A stretch of DNA of 64,000 bases from Scylla paramamosain (GCF_035594125.1 NC_087158.1:5132001-5196000), one strand, 5' to 3'. Shown: positions 38,996 through 53,366, counted from the first letter of the stretch. The notes: generated from the sequence alone by a model not told the origin. Program-made: numbers and translations.

Positions 38996-39315
38996 AAAAT
39001 CTATAAAAAAAATCCCATAAAGGTTGCTTTGCATCCAGTTTGGCGATTTGCTACCTAACAATGTGAAATATACCCAAAATGCACGTTTTGTGGTAATGTT
39101 ATTATGTTTCTTCATAAAGAGTGCTACTCATGCTTTTCAGCATTTTGTACTTAAGAAGCTCAAAAACACACATAATACACGTTTCTCGTAAGATCTTTAC
39201 TTTTTTTTTTATATAGGGTGCGTTGTATGCCATTTGACTACATAACCAAAAAACTACACAAAATACTTTTTTTTTATAATGTTGGTCTGTTACTCCATAT
39301 AGAGTGATATATATA
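38996..39315 (+). repeat. Satellite B, short + segment before the copia element
   Basis: Three monomers in + orientation (GATTTGCTACCTAACAATG and following) ending in GAGTGATATATATA, the left part of the TA tract that hosts the copia element. Confidence 0.88.
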
Positions 39316-39556
39316 TGTTGAACTCTTAGCCATCCTTGCTAGCAATGTGTATTAGGCGAGTAGGACAGGGAATAAAACGTGTGAGTCCTAAGACAGCTGG
39401 AGCAGAACTAAAGTGTACCACACCTGCTATTTATTTCATTGGCTTCGACACAGATTAAAAATACACAGTGTGAAACCCCAAAACCCCGAACATCTGAGTA
39501 ACTCAATTGAACCCCGAATAAACCCACCAACGTATCATTATGTTTCGGACCCAACA
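39316..39556 (-). repeat. 3' LTR of the copia element (241 bp)
   Basis: In element orientation it runs TGTTGGGTCC… to …GAGTTCAACA, with TG…CA ends and a TGTTG/CAACA inverted terminus. It contains AAATAAATAG, usable as a polyadenylation or TATA-like signal. The ATG that starts Gag-Pol in the 5' LTR is present here too, but reads into the flank. Confidence 0.95.
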
Positions 39557-39566
39557 CCCCCACTGA
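39557..39566 (-). other. Polypurine tract of the copia element
   Basis: On the minus strand AGTGGGGG lies directly before the 3' LTR (TGTTGGG), the expected plus-strand primer. Confidence 0.65.
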
Positions 39567-39668
39567 AACTAATGATGGGTATATACAATACAACACACAT
39601 TAAATCAATACACACTCCTGTTTTAACTATCTACACACCCATAATAACTTTACTGAAATCACAAAGCT

Positions 39669-42458
39669 TTACTTTAGGTACAGGTTTAGTGAACATATCA
39701 GCAATATTTTGATCAGATGGTACATAGTTAGATGAGAAGTAGTTGGATTAGTCATATTCTGAGACAATTTAGTTACAATAAAGCACAAATCAGGTCTAGT
39801 ACATGTCATTACATAGATCAGACTTCCAACTAATCCTCTATACATATTGATATCAGCCAGTTTTGATTCACTAGAACTAATACATACTTTGTTCACATCC
39901 ATGTTACAAGGAGTATAGGCAGGTTTACAATGTTTTACTCTTTCTGACCGCCTTAAACACACACTGTCCTCTGTTTGGTTACCAACTTCTGGGCTAGCTT
40001 CAGTGTCAGTACTACGTGTTGTAGTCCAGTCACATTCACTACCCCATGCTACATCTGAACTTACATCTACGCTAGGCCTGGTAAATTTGACACATCCAAC
40101 TTTCCTTACTGTACCAGTCTTCGGAAAATATACAAGGTATGCTGGACTAGACTTATCATAGCCTACAAAAATTCCATCCTCACTTCTGGCATCAAGTTTT
40201 TTCTTCTGTTGTACATAGGCATAACATACAGAACCAAAAATGTGCATATTACTAATATTTGGCTTTTTACCTGCAAAAGCCTCGAATGGAGTCTTCTTAA
40301 TCCTAAGGTTATAACATCTGTTTCTAATGTAAGCAGAGGCCATAACGGCATACGTCCACAGAAACTTTGGCAGACCAGACTCTATTAGTAAACATCTGGC
40401 CATTTCAAAAAGAGTACGCCAGCCTCTTTCAGCGGTACCATTTTGGTGAGGTGAGTAGGGAGAAGACATTTCATGCTTGATTTTATTTTCCACGAGTAAA
40501 TCTGCGAATGCATTAGAAGTAAATTCCGTACCTTCATCACTTCTGAGACATTTCACTGAGCCATAGGGAGAAATGTCTGCTATGAAATGCTTAGTTGCCT
40601 GTAAGGTGTCACACTTATATTTGAGGAAGTATATCATGATAAGACCGGAGTAATCATCAACAAAACTGAGTGCATACTTAAAACCGTCCTTGGCAACAGG
40701 ATCAATGGGACCAGCTAGGTCACAGTGTACCATATCTAGTTTAGCTTTTGAACGCTCATCAGCTTGTCTGTTTCTAAACTGAGTCATTTTCCCTTTAACA
40801 CAAATGCCACAATCAAAGTCCTTTTTGTCACTAATTTTCATCCCGTTCACTACACCTTCAAGTTTCAAAATATCACTCACATTACAATGACCGAGAATTT
40901 CATGCCACTGTCTCAATGTATAGGACGCCCTATTTGAACACACAGTATTGTTTAAGAAATACAGTCTACCATGCTTAACTATGTCAAACTTTGTACCGTT
41001 TGTAGATGTTAACTCTGCAGAATTTGGTTTAAACTCGATTGATGCACCCTTCTCAGTGGCAGCTTGAACCGAGAAAATATCTTGCTTGAAGGAAGGTACA
41101 TAGAGAGCATTTTCCAGAATTGTTGTATGAACATTACCACAAGAGTCTACAAGGGTAACACAGGCATCACCCTTCTTTTTAACCAGATTATTTGTTCTAC
41201 TACCATCAGCTAGTTCAATAAAATGTCTCTCAGGATCAAATTGCTTGTCAAAACACACAAATTTGGAGTCATCATTGATTATATGAGTAGTTGCACCACA
41301 GTCCACCATTAACTTGTTAACCACAACACATGATTCAGTCTCTGATCTCCGAAGCCCCACTTTAAACACAAAACTGTGGCTCTGACTGTCATAATCATCA
41401 CTATAATCTTTTACGTTCCTGGCAGAGTCTTTACCACTGTTACCCCCCGAACTCTTCCAACAAAACTTCGTATCGTGGGAGTTATTCCTGCAGTTCTCAC
41501 ACCATCTTCTTAAAGTCTGGTTCGGTCTAGAGACACGGCAGTCGACCGATTTGTGACCCTGAAGACCGCACTTGAAACACGTACCACTGAATTTACGAGA
41601 CTCTATCCTCATCACTCTGTCACTGTCACACCATCTTCTTAAAGTCTGGTTCGGTCTAGAGACACGGCAGTCGACCGATTTGTGACCCTGAAGACCGCAC
41701 TTGAAACACGTACCACTGAATTTACGAGACTCTATCCTCATCACTCTGTCACTGTCACACCATCTTCTTAAAGTCTGGTTCGGTCTAGAGACACGGCAGT
41801 CGACCGATTTGTGACCCTGAAGACCGCACTTGAAACACGTACCACTGAATTTACGAGACTCTATCCTCATCACTCTGTCACTGTCACTTTTGTCGCCGCA
41901 CGACTTCTCTGTCTCCTCGAAACTTCTGAGAGACACCTTGAACTCAGCAAATGTCAATGCCTTTTCTCTTTGTGTAATTACAGTCATAAATGGCTTGAAT
42001 TCCGTAGGTAAACCCTTAAGCACCATTGCCACCAACAAGCTGTCACTAATAGTTTCACCAGACGTTTTAAGTGCAGTTGCCGCCGTCTCGGCTCGAATCA
42101 CATAGTCTGTAACACTCTCGTTTTCTCCCTTAAGCAACGTTGTGAGCTCCGTGTACAGTGATATGACCTTGGGTTTACCTTTCGATAAGTAGTGTTCCCA
42201 TAAAATCCTCAGTGCCTCACGTCCATCGTCCTTCGCATCACGCATCACAAGGGATAGACTACGGTCATCCAGGAACTGAATCAACTCCGCAAATGCCTCG
42301 GCATTTTTGGTAACGTCTGCAGCAGTCGTACTTGATGCAGGAGGATCAATCACATTATGCAATTTCTGCAGCCGCATGTAGCCCAAAAACTTCACTTCCC
42401 ATAACTCGTACTTGCGCTCATCACCGTCAAAATACAGTCTGTTCCTGGGCCCATAACC

Positions 42459-42476
<18 letters not shown>
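39669..42476 (-). CDS. copia-type Gag-Pol polyprotein, RT-deleted
   Basis: One frame of 935 codons. I place the start at the ATG at 42476, inside the 5' LTR (MAKSSTGYGPRN); the frame is open slightly further but without another ATG. Domains in order are copia-type Gag (about residues 1-195), a zinc knuckle CFKCGLQGHKSVDC present three times in perfect 43-residue repeats (about 197-325), protease DCGATTH near 390 (Cys in place of the usual Ser/Thr after the Asp), integrase zinc finger HEILGH…CGIC (about 524-556) and the DDE core with SDEGTEF and NGTAERGW (about 580-690). RT with its YVDD box is gone: RRSERVKHCKP jumps to a VGSLIYVMTCTRPDL segment. A second deletion shifts the frame, so the expected SDQNIADMFTKP C-terminus lies in another frame. 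The product would be Gag, protease and integrase without reverse transcription. Confidence 0.9.
41500..41886 (-). repeat. Triplicated 129-bp zinc-knuckle segment in copia gag
   Basis: Three tandem copies, starting at the same phase at 41501, 41630 and 41759, each 129 nt (43 codons), identical as far as I can read. Each contains one complete CX2CX4HX4C knuckle. Because 129 is divisible by three, the frame stays open. Confidence 0.95.
42445..42458 (-). other. Primer-binding site of the copia element (initiator tRNA-Met half-molecule type)
   Basis: The minus strand reads GGTTATGGGCCCAG directly after the LTR end. These 14 nt are complementary to nt 26-39 of initiator tRNA-Met and identical to the + strand at 58487-58500, inside the tRNA gene of this window. 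Drosophila copia is known to prime from the 3' end of a 39-nt 5' half of this tRNA. The site is also coding here (residues GYGP of Gag). Confidence 0.88.
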
Positions 42477-42812
<336 letters not shown>

Positions 42813-42938
42813 CTTTTTTTTATGTAGGAAGGACACTGGCCAAGGGCAACAAAAATCTAATAAAAAAAAAATGCCCACTGAAATGCCAGTCCCATATAAG
42901 GGTCAAAGCAGTGGTCAAAAATTGATGAATAAGTGTCT

Positions 42939-45864
42939 TCAAACCTCCCTCTTGAAGGAATTCAAGTCATAGGAAGGTGGAAATACAGAAGCAGGCAGGG
43001 AGTTCCAGAATTTACCAGAGAAAGGGATGAATGATTGAGAATAATGGTTAACTCTTGCGTTAGAGAGGTGGACAGAATAGGGGTGAGAGAAAGAAGAAAG
43101 TCTTGTGCAGCGAGGCCGCGGAAGGAGGGCAGGCATGCAGTTAGCAAGATCAGAAGAGCAGTTAGCATGAAAATAGCGGTAGAAGACAGCTATATATGCA
43201 ACATTGCGGCGGTGACAAAGAGGCTGAAGACAGTCAGTTAGAGGAGAGGAGTTGATGAGACGAAAAGCTTTTGATTCCACCCTGTCTAGAAGAGCAGTAT
43301 GAGTGGAACCCCCCCAGACATGTGAAGCATACTCCATACATGGACGGATAAGGCCCTTGTACAGAGTTAGCAGCTGGGGGGGTGAGAAAAACCGGCGGAG
43401 ACGACTCAGAACACCTAACTTCATAGAAGCTGTTTTAGCTAGAGAAGAGATGTGAAGTTTCTAGTTCAGATTATAAGTAAAGGACAGACCGAGGATGTTC
43501 AGTGTAGAAGAGAGGGACAGTTGAGTGTCATTGAAGAAGAGCGGATAGTTGTCTGGAAGGTTGTGTCGAGTTGATAGATGGAGAAATTGAGTTTTTGAGG
43601 CATTGAACAATACCAAGTTTGCTCTGCCCCAATCAGAAATTTTTGAAAGATGAGAAATCAAGCGTTCTGTGGCTTCCCTGCGTGATATGTTTACCTCCTG
43701 AAAAGACGTGGAAAAGTGCAGGGTGGTATCATCAGCGTAGGAGTGGATAGGACAAGAAATTTGGTTTAGAATAACATTAATGAATAATAAGAAGAGAGTG
43801 AGTGACATGACAGAACCCTGAGGAACACCACTGTTAATAGATTTAGGAGGAGAACAGTGACCGTCTACTACAGCAGCAATAGAACGGTCAGAAAGGAAAC
43901 TTGAGATGAAATTACAGAGAGAAGGATAGAAACCGTAGGTTACTTTGGAAATCATTGTGCCAGACTCTATCTGGCACATATCAAGACTCTAAAAGCTTTT
44001 GATATGTCCAAGGCAACAGCAAAAGTTTCACCAAAATCTCTAAAACAGGATGACCAAGACTCAGTAAGGAAAGCCAGAAGATCACCAGTAAAGTGGCCTT
44101 GAGGGAACCCATACTGGCGATCAGATAGAAGGTTGTGAAGCGATAGATGTTTAGGAATCTTCCTGTTGAGGATAGATTCAAAAACTTTAGATAGGCAGGA
44201 AATTAAAGCAATAGGACGGTAGTTTGAGGGATTAGAACGGTCACCCTTTTTAGGAACAGGTTGAATGTAGGCAAACTTCCAGCAAGAAGGAAAGGTAGAT
44301 GTTGACAGACAGAGCTGAAAGAGTTTGACTAGGTAAGGTGCAAGCACGGAGGCACAGTTTCAGAGAACAATAGGAGGGACCCCATCAGGACCATAAGCCT
44401 TCCGAGGGTTTAGGCCAGCGAGGGCATGGAAAACATCATTGGGAAGAGTTTTAATATATGGCATGAAGTAGTCAGAAGGTGGAGGAGAGGGAGTAACAAG
44501 CCCAGAATCATCCAAGCTAAAGTTTTTAGCAAAGGTTTGAGCGAAGAGTTAAGCTTTAGAAATAGATGTGAGAGCAGTGGTGCCATCTGGTTGAAATAGA
44601 GGAGGGAAAGAAGAAGAAGCAAAGTTATTGGAGATATTTTTGGCTAGATGCCAGAAATCACGAGGGGAGTTAGATCTTGAAAGGTTTTGACATTTTCTGT
44701 TAATGAAGGAATTTTTGGCTAGTCGGAGAACAGACTTGGCATGGTTCCGGAAAGAAATATAAAGTGCGTGAGATTCTGGTGATGGAAGGCTTAAGTACCT
44801 TTTGTGGGCCACTTCTCTATCATGTATAGCACGAGATCAAGCTGTGTTAAACCAAGGTTTAGAAGGTTTACGACGAGAAAAAGAGTGAGGAATGTACGCC
44901 TCCATGCCAGACACTATCACCTCTGTTATGCGCTCAGCACACAAAAGCGGGTCTCTGACACGGAAGCAGTAGTCATTCCAAGTAAAAGCAGCAAAATACC
45001 TGCTCAGGTCTCCCCAACTAGCAGAGGCAAAACGCCAGAGGCACCTTCGCTTAGGAGGATCCTGAGGAGGGATTGGAGTGATAGGACAAGATAAAGATAT
45101 GAGATTGTGATCGGAGGAGCCCAACGGAGAAGAAAGGGTGACAGAATAAGCAGAAGGATTAGAAGTCAGGAAAAGGTCAAGAATGTTGGGCGTATCTCCA
45201 AGACGGTCAGGAATACGAGTAGGGTGTTGCACCAATTGCTCTAGGTCATGGAGGATAGCAAAGAGTGCTAGTTCACCAGGATGGTCAGTGAAGGGAGAGG
45301 AAAGCCAAAGCTGGTGGTGAACACTGAAGTCTCCAAGAATGGAGATCTCTGTAAAAGGGAAGAGGGTCAGAATGTGCTCCACTTTGGAAGTTAAATAGTC
45401 AAAGAATTTCTTATAATCAGAGGAGTTAGGTGAGAGGTATACAGCACATATAAATTTAGTATGAGAGTGACTCTGTAGTCATAGCCAGATGGTGGAAAAC
45501 TCGGATGATTCAAGAGCGTGGGTACGAGAGCAGGTTAAGTCATTGCGCACATAAAGCAGTATCCAGCTCATGATCGAAAATGAGGATAGAGAAAGTAGGA
45601 GGGAACAGAAAAGGGGCTACTGTCAGTTGCCTCAGACACCTGAGTTTCAGGGAGGAAAAGAAGATGAGGTTTAGAAGAGGAGAGGTGGTGTTCTACAGAT
45701 TGAAAATTAGATCTTAGACCGCGAATGTTCCAGAAATTAATGAAGAAAAAGTTGAGGGGGGTGTCAAGACACTCAGGGTCGTCGACAGAAAGGCAGTCCG
45801 ACCTGGGGACATTTATTGTCCCCTCCCCAGATGGGGACTCCGAGGCTGGTGTAGGAGCCGCCAT
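42939..45864 (-). pseudogene. LINE ORF2, nearly complete but broken (copy E)
   Basis: Encodes endonuclease and RT of LINE family 1. The start MAAPTPASESPSGEG at 45864 matches the start of copy B. A stop after HFRS (about 45568) and frame changes near 45383, 44830, 44549, 43970 and 43440 divide it. Recognisable parts are [28 protein letters not shown] (Asn of GDFN changed to Ser), [36 protein letters not shown] and an intact [10 protein letters not shown], followed by an in-frame loss of about eight residues. The C-terminus [16 protein letters not shown] is retained. Inactive. Confidence 0.87.
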
Positions 45865-46112
45865 GATGATTTTAAAATTTTTGAGTGAAGGGTGTGTGTG
45901 TTATTAGGTGCTTGTAGTTTTGTGTGGATGAAGAGAGTTGTCTTTAGAGGGCAGGCTGTGACTGCCCCCTTGTGTTGTGAGACACAAAAGGAAATGTTCA
46001 GTGAGGTCACAGCTGGGTTTAATGATAAGTTCACAGCACCCCCTGAACAGTGATTTAGACCTCACTGGGAGTAATTATCGTTTCGGCAGGTGTCTACTGC
46101 CTCCTCCTCCTG
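45865..46112 (-). promoter_or_regulatory. Probable 5' leader / internal promoter region of LINE E
   Basis: About 250 bp of non-repetitive sequence between the (TA)n tract and the ORF2 start. LINEs of this type carry an internal promoter in the 5' leader, so I infer that role; no promoter motif is decisive. Copy B shares only the last ~25 bp before the ATG. Confidence 0.5.
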
Positions 46113-46286
<174 letters not shown>

Positions 46287-48914
46287 GTTAATTTTCAATG
46301 TTTTTGAGCTAGTTACCTACAAAAAGGCTGAAACGCATGTTTCAAAAAAAAAACATAACATAAAAAAAAACATAATAACATTACCAAAAACAAGTATTTT
46401 TAATGATTTGAGGTTGTTACGTAGATAAACCTCAAAATATATGCAAAGTGCCCCATATGGAAAATTAAAAGAAATTACGAAAAAAGTGTCATGAGGGTTT
46501 CTGAGCTTCTTAAGTAGTAAAACGGGAAAAGCCATTAAAGTGCTTTCTATGGAGAAACAGAACAACCTTAATAACAAAAGCGTGTATTTTTAGTGTTTCT
46601 CACATTTTTAGGTATCAAAACGCCAAAATACATGCAAATGCATGTCTTTTTTTTTTTTACGTAGTAAAACAAAAAAAAAAAAGCATGCGAAACACCCATT
46701 ATGGAGAAACAGAATAACATTAACGAAAATAAGTATTTTGAGTGTTCTTCATCTTGTTAGGTACAAAAAAACAAAATGTATGCAAAATATCTTATATGGG
46801 GAAACGAAAGGACATAACCAGTATTATGCGTGTTTTTGACCTTTGTAGGTGCAAAAAACAGTAAAACGCAAGAATAGCACTCTATATGAAGAAACAGACT
46901 AACATTACTAAAAACGTATATTTTCAGGGTATTTCACATTGTTACGTACGAAAACGACAATATGTAGGCTAATCACCCTATATGGGGAAAGGAAACGAAA
47001 TTTCCAAAAACTTGGCTTTTGAGTGTTTATGAGTGTGCTAGGCACCAAAACAGCAAAAAGAGTGGAAACTACCCATATGGAAAAACAAAACAATATTACC
47101 AAAAAACTCTTTTTTCAGTGTTATTAGGACACTTACGTAGCAAAACGCTAAGACGCATGCAAAACACCCTTTAAGGAAAATGAGAATAATGTTACCAAAA
47201 ACAAGTATTTTGAGTTTTTTTGAGCTTGTTACGTTGACAAAAAACAAGAAAATAAATATAAGTATACAATATGGATAATCAAAATACATTACGAGAAATG
47301 TGTATTATGATAATTTTTTGAGATTCCTATGTAACAAAACGCTAAAGCGCATGAATAGCAGTCTATATGGAGAGAGAAAACAAAATTACCAAAATGTGTA
47401 TCTTGAGTGTTTTCACACTGATAGGTAGCAAAGCGCAAGAAATGCACTCAAAGCACCCTATATGGTGAAAGGAAACAAAATATCCAAAAACCATGTTTTT
47501 TTCTCGAATGTTTATATGCGTGCTAGGCAAGAAAACGCTGAAAAGTATGGAAAACACCCAATATGAGAAAAACAAAACACTACTTTCGTAACAAAACGCT
47601 AAAACGCATTCAAAATATCCTTTATGGAGAAACAGAATAACATTATCAAAAACAAGTATTTTGAGTTTTTTTTTTTTCAGCTTGTTAAGTAGAAAAATGG
47701 CAAAATGCATGCATGGGGAAACGAAAAGACATTACGAGAAACGTGTATTATTAGGGTTTTGAGCATTTTTTGTGCCGAAACTCTAAAACGTATATATATA
47801 ACACTATATGGAGAAACAGAATAACATTGCCAAAAATGTGCATCTTCAGTGCATTTCACATTGTTAAGAGCTATAACGCCAAGATGCATGAAAATCATCC
47901 ATTATGGGGAAAGGAAACGATATTTCCAGTAACGTGTCTTTTAAAAATTTATGAGCGTGTTAAGCACCATAACGCTAAAAAAAAAATAGTAAACACACTA
48001 TAATGAAAAAAAAAGGAAAAAAAAACAACCAAAAACGTGTCTTTTGAGTCTTTTTAGCTACTTACATACTAAAACACTAAAACGCGTACAAAACACCCCT
48101 GTATGGAGTTACAATAATCTTATTAAAAAAAACAAGTATTTTGTGTTTTTGAGATTGTTTCGTAGAAAAAAAAAACATATAGGGTGAAACGAAAAAAAAA
48201 AACGTGTTTGTAAAAAAAAAAAGTGTATTAGTAGAAAAGCACGAAAATGTAGGAAAAGTACCCTATATGGGGAAACGAAAAGTCTTTTCGAAAAACGTGT
48301 ATTATGTGTGTTTTTGAGCATCTTAAGTACCAAAAGTCAAAATAGATATATATTAACAAAATCGTGCATTTTGAATGCATTTCACATTGTTAGACAGCAA
48401 AACACATGTAAAGTACTTACTGCACATGAGGAAAAGATACGAAATTTCCAGAAACGTATCTTTTTAGTGTTTGTGAGCGTGTTAGACACCAAAATAATAA
48501 AAGAAAACATGGAAATCACCATATATGGGAATAGAAATCAATATTAGAAAAACGTGTCCTTGGAGTGTTTATCAGCTTCTTACGAACCAAAACTATAAAA
48601 AGTAGGCAAAAACACTCTTTATGTAAGAACAATAACATTACCAATAACAACTATTTTCAGTTTTCAAATTGTTACGTAGAAAAACGCAAAAATGAAAGCA
48701 GAAAATCCTATATATGGAAGCGAAATGATATTACAAGAAACGTGCGTTATAAATGTTTTCAGCTTCTTTGGTACCAAAACGAGAAAACGCATGAACAGCA
48801 CTCTATATGGAGAAACAGATTAACATTACCAATTTCATGATTTCATGAGACGTGTCTTTTGAGTGTTTATGAGCGTTCTGTGCATCAAAACGCTAAAAAA
48901 GTATGGAAAACACC

Positions 48915-49172
<258 letters not shown>

Positions 49173-49639
49173 ACCAAAAACTTTTCTGTTCACGAATTTT
49201 TTTTTTTTTTACTTACGTACCAAATCTCTGAAAAGCATTAAAAAAAGAATGAACAGTATACATTTACGAAAAACGTAAATTTTGAGTGTTTTAGAGCATG
49301 TTACGTAGAAAAATGGAAAGTATTTTATGTGGGGAAACGAAATGACATTACGAGAAGCGTGTAACTCTTTGAGCTTCTTAAGTACCAAAATGCTTAGAAA
49401 TAGTACTCTATACAGAGAAAAAGAAAAACATTACCAAAAGTGTATTTTATTTTATTTTTTTTACATTAATTGGTACCAAAACGCTAAAATGCAAGCAAAG
49501 CCCCATATGAGCCGAAGCAAAATTACTTTACTAGAAACGTGTCTTTTGATTGTTTTAAAGGGTGTTAGTCACCAAATCTCTTAATAACATGGAAATCACC
49601 TTATATAGTAATACAAAAGAACATTATGAGAAACGTATC

Positions 49640-49813
<174 letters not shown>

Positions 49814-51013
49814 GACAGAATGCATCTTAAACTCCCTATATGGGGAAACAAAAAACATTAAGAGAAACATGTATTAAGAGTGTTTTTGAGCTTTTTACGT
49901 ACCAAAACGGTAAAAGGCATGGAAAAAAAAAACAAAGCAATATTACAAAAAAAAAAAAAAATCGCGTATTTTGAGTGTATTTCACATCGTTAGGTACCAA
50001 AACGCCAAAAAAAAATGCATGCAAAACACCTAATGTGGAAGAAAGGAAACGATATTTTAAAGGCGTAGGAGTTTTTTTTTTTAACTACTTACGTACCAAA
50101 ACGCTAAAACGCATGCAAAATACCTTTTCTGGAGAAACTGAATAATATTATCAAAAAACAAGTTCTATTTTTTTGAGATTGTTACGTACAAAAACGACAA
50201 AATGTACGTAAAGTACCATATATAGAAGGATGAAAAGACATTACGAGAAACGTGTATTTTGTGTGTTTTTTGAGCTTTTTAGGTTCGAAAACCTGAAAAC
50301 GCATAACACTCTATAAGGAGAAACAAAAGAACATTACCAAAAACGTGTATTTTGAGTGTATTTCACATTGATAAGTACCAAAATGCATGCAAAAACATCC
50401 TATATGAGGAAAGGAAATGAGATTTATAGAAGCGTGTCTTTTGAGTGTTTAATGAGCGTATTAACCACCAAAACGATAAAAGTCATCGAAAGCACCCTGT
50501 ATAGGAAAATTAAACATTATTAAAAGCATGTCTTTTCAGTTTTTTGAGCTAAATATGTACCAAAGATACTAAAACACACGCAAAAACACTTTACGGAGAA
50601 ATAATATAACTTTACCAAGTGTTTTTTGAGTATTTCTTTTTTTTTTAGTTTTTACGTTGGAAAATGCAAAAAAAAAAATTATGTTAAGTTCCCTATATGG
50701 TGAAACGAAAAGATATTACAAAAATGCGTGTTATGAGAGTTTTTGAGCTTCTTAGGTACCAAATTCTAAAATGCATGAACAACACTCAATATCGAGAAAC
50801 AGAACCAAATTACCAAAAACGAGTATTTTGAGTTTTTTTTTTTTTTTTTTATTATTAGGTGCAAAAGGACAAGATGCATGCAAAATACTTTATATGGTTA
50901 AACGAAACGACATTATCAGTAACGTATCTTTTGAATATTTTTTTATTGTATTAGGTACCATTACGATAAATGGCTTGGAAATCACTTGATATGGGAACAA
51001 AAGAACATTACGG

Positions 51014-51177
<164 letters not shown>

Positions 51178-52770
51178 CATTAGGAAAAACAGACTTTGAG
51201 TGTATTTTACATTGTTAGGTATAAGAAATTTAAAATGCATGCAAGGTACATTATATGAGGAAATGATACGATATTTCCAGACACGTGTCTTTTGGATGTT
51301 TATGAGCGTGGAAGGCACCAAAAAATAAAAAAAATAAATAAAAAAAAGCATGGAAAGCATCCCATATAAAAGAAAAATAATAATAGATAAATAAAACATT
51401 ACTAAAAGCAACTCTGTTCAGTTTGTGCTACATACAAACGAAAAAGTTAAGCCGCATGCAAAAAACACTGTACGGAAAAAAAAAGTATAATTTTAACAAA
51501 AATATGTGTTGTGAGTGTTTTTGAGGTTTTTATGTAGAAAATTACAAAATTTTAGCAAAGTACTCTATATGTGGACACGGATAGATATTTCGAAAATTGC
51601 GTATTATTAGAGTTTTGAGCTTTTTAGGTATGAAATACTACAAACGCATGAATAACACTCTATATCGAGAAAAAGAAAATAATAATAATGACCATTATTA
51701 GGTAACAAAACGTCAAGATGCATGCAAAGTCCCCTATATGAAGAAACGAAGCGACATTAAAAGAAATGTTTTTGAATGTTTTGGAGTGTGTTAGGTACCA
51801 AAATAGCTTGGCAATTACATTATATGGGAATACAAAAGAATATTATGAAAGATATGTCTTTTCAGTGTTTTTTAACATCTTACGTACCAAAACGCTAAAA
51901 CGCTTACAGAACACCTTTTTATCGAGAAAAATAATAACATTATCAAAAACAAGTATTTCGGCAATTTTTGAGCTTGTTATGCAGATAAACAACAAAGTAC
52001 ATGCAAAATACCTACATGGGAAAACGAAAAGACATTACATAAAACGTATATTTTGAGTGATTTTAGGCTTCTTAGGTACCTAAATTTTAAAACCCCTCAA
52101 ATATTTTTAATGTTTTTGAGCTTGTTAAGTAAAAAACGTCAAAATCCTAGGTGGAGAAACGAAAATACATTACGAGAAACGTGTATTATGAGTGTTTCTG
52201 AGCTTTTTTTTGTACCAAAACGCTGAAACTCATAAATACGTGGAGAAACAGAACAGTTTTACCAAAAACATGTATTTTGAATGTTTTCACATTGTTAGGT
52301 ACATAAAACGCAAAATTACACACAAAGCACCGTATATGGGGAAAGGAGACGACATTTCCATAAACGTGTCTTGTCAGCTTTTATAAGCGTGCTAGCCAGC
52401 AAAACGCTAAAAAACATGGAAAGCATTTTATATAAGACAAAAAAGCATTACAAAAAAAAATGCCACTTTTTAAAATTTTTTAAAAGCTATTTAAGTATAA
52501 AAACGTTAATATGCATGCAAAAACACCCTTCATGGAGAAACATAGTAATATTACCATAAAGAAGTATTTTATGTTTTGAGCTTATTGCGTAGAAAATAGC
52601 AAAACGCATGTAAATTACCATATACTCGTATAAGGAAACGAAAAGACGTTAGGAGAAAGAAGTGTATTAGGAGAGTTTTTTGAGCTTTTTATGTACCCAA
52701 AAAATTGCATGAATAGCACTCTATATGAAGAAACAGAAAAACATTACCAAAATCGTATATTTTGAGTAGT

Positions 52771-53179
52771 GTCATTAATTAAGGAGAATGGCGAGTTATT
52801 GCTGACAGACAAACAAACAGACTCAAGATGCACATAAAACAACTCCAAACTTTTATTTTCTTTACTTTTCGAGGCGATCAGTGCATAATCGTTTGCTTTT
52901 CAGGAAACTCTTTGTTCTACCAAAAGAAAAAAAAAAAAGATCGTCGCAACGTCGTTGTTGTACAATCACAGTTTCAAGTGGCGCTGTGTAACTCGTGTGG
53001 CTGGCAAACACTGGTTAGCAGGATAACGTGCATGATGAGTCATGCAGACCACGTGTTGGTAAGGAAGAGGGAAAGAAAAGAAGTGATAAATTGCAAGGTC
53101 ATATCAGGAGAGACTTGAACTGAACACCACAGATAATTAGTGACGAACATGAAGTGTCTTGTTCAGAGGAAGGAGGTCC
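52771..53179. other. Non-repetitive stretch, no gene seen
   Basis: Unique-looking sequence with one A-run (52926-52938). The longest frame (52828-53118, 96 codons) has no recognisable motif, and I do not support it as a gene. A retroposon 3' end begins near 53180. Confidence 0.5.
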
Positions 53180-53275
53180 TGGAGCAGTCTGCCTCAAAAC
53201 ATCACGTCCATCGCTAACTTCACTTGTTTTAAAAATCGGCTAAAAAAGCACCTGCTCCATAATTATAATGAATAA
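53180..53275 (+). pseudogene. LINE ORF2 C-terminal scrap
   Basis: A 31-codon frame ends in a stop at 53273-53275 and reads WSSLPQNITSIANF, then FKNRLKKHLL. The pattern W-x-S-L-P… F-K-x-x-L-K-x-H-L is the usual C-terminus of jockey/CR1-type LINE ORF2 proteins. It differs from family 1, which ends [14 protein letters not shown], so it is another family. Nothing upstream is recognisable. Confidence 0.65.
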
Positions 53276-53315
53276 GTGTCTATGACCACCATCTTGGTAT
53301 TTCCATTTTGTTATA

Positions 53316-53325
<10 letters not shown>

Positions 53326-53366
<41 letters not shown>

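Larger units (their letters stand above)
42813..46112 (-). mobile_element. LINE family 1, copy E (full length with 5' leader)
   Basis: The only copy in the window with both ends. The 3' A-tail (T-run near 42814-42821) and 3' UTR lie at the left, ORF2 remnants run to 45864, and an apparent 5' leader fills 45865-46112. At about 3.3 kb it defines the family length. It sits between two pieces of a (TA)n tract. Confidence 0.87.

Noticed and set aside
52828..53118. 96-codon frame as a small gene
   Set aside because: It is in unique sequence but crosses an A-run, and has no motif, signal peptide or codon pattern to support it.
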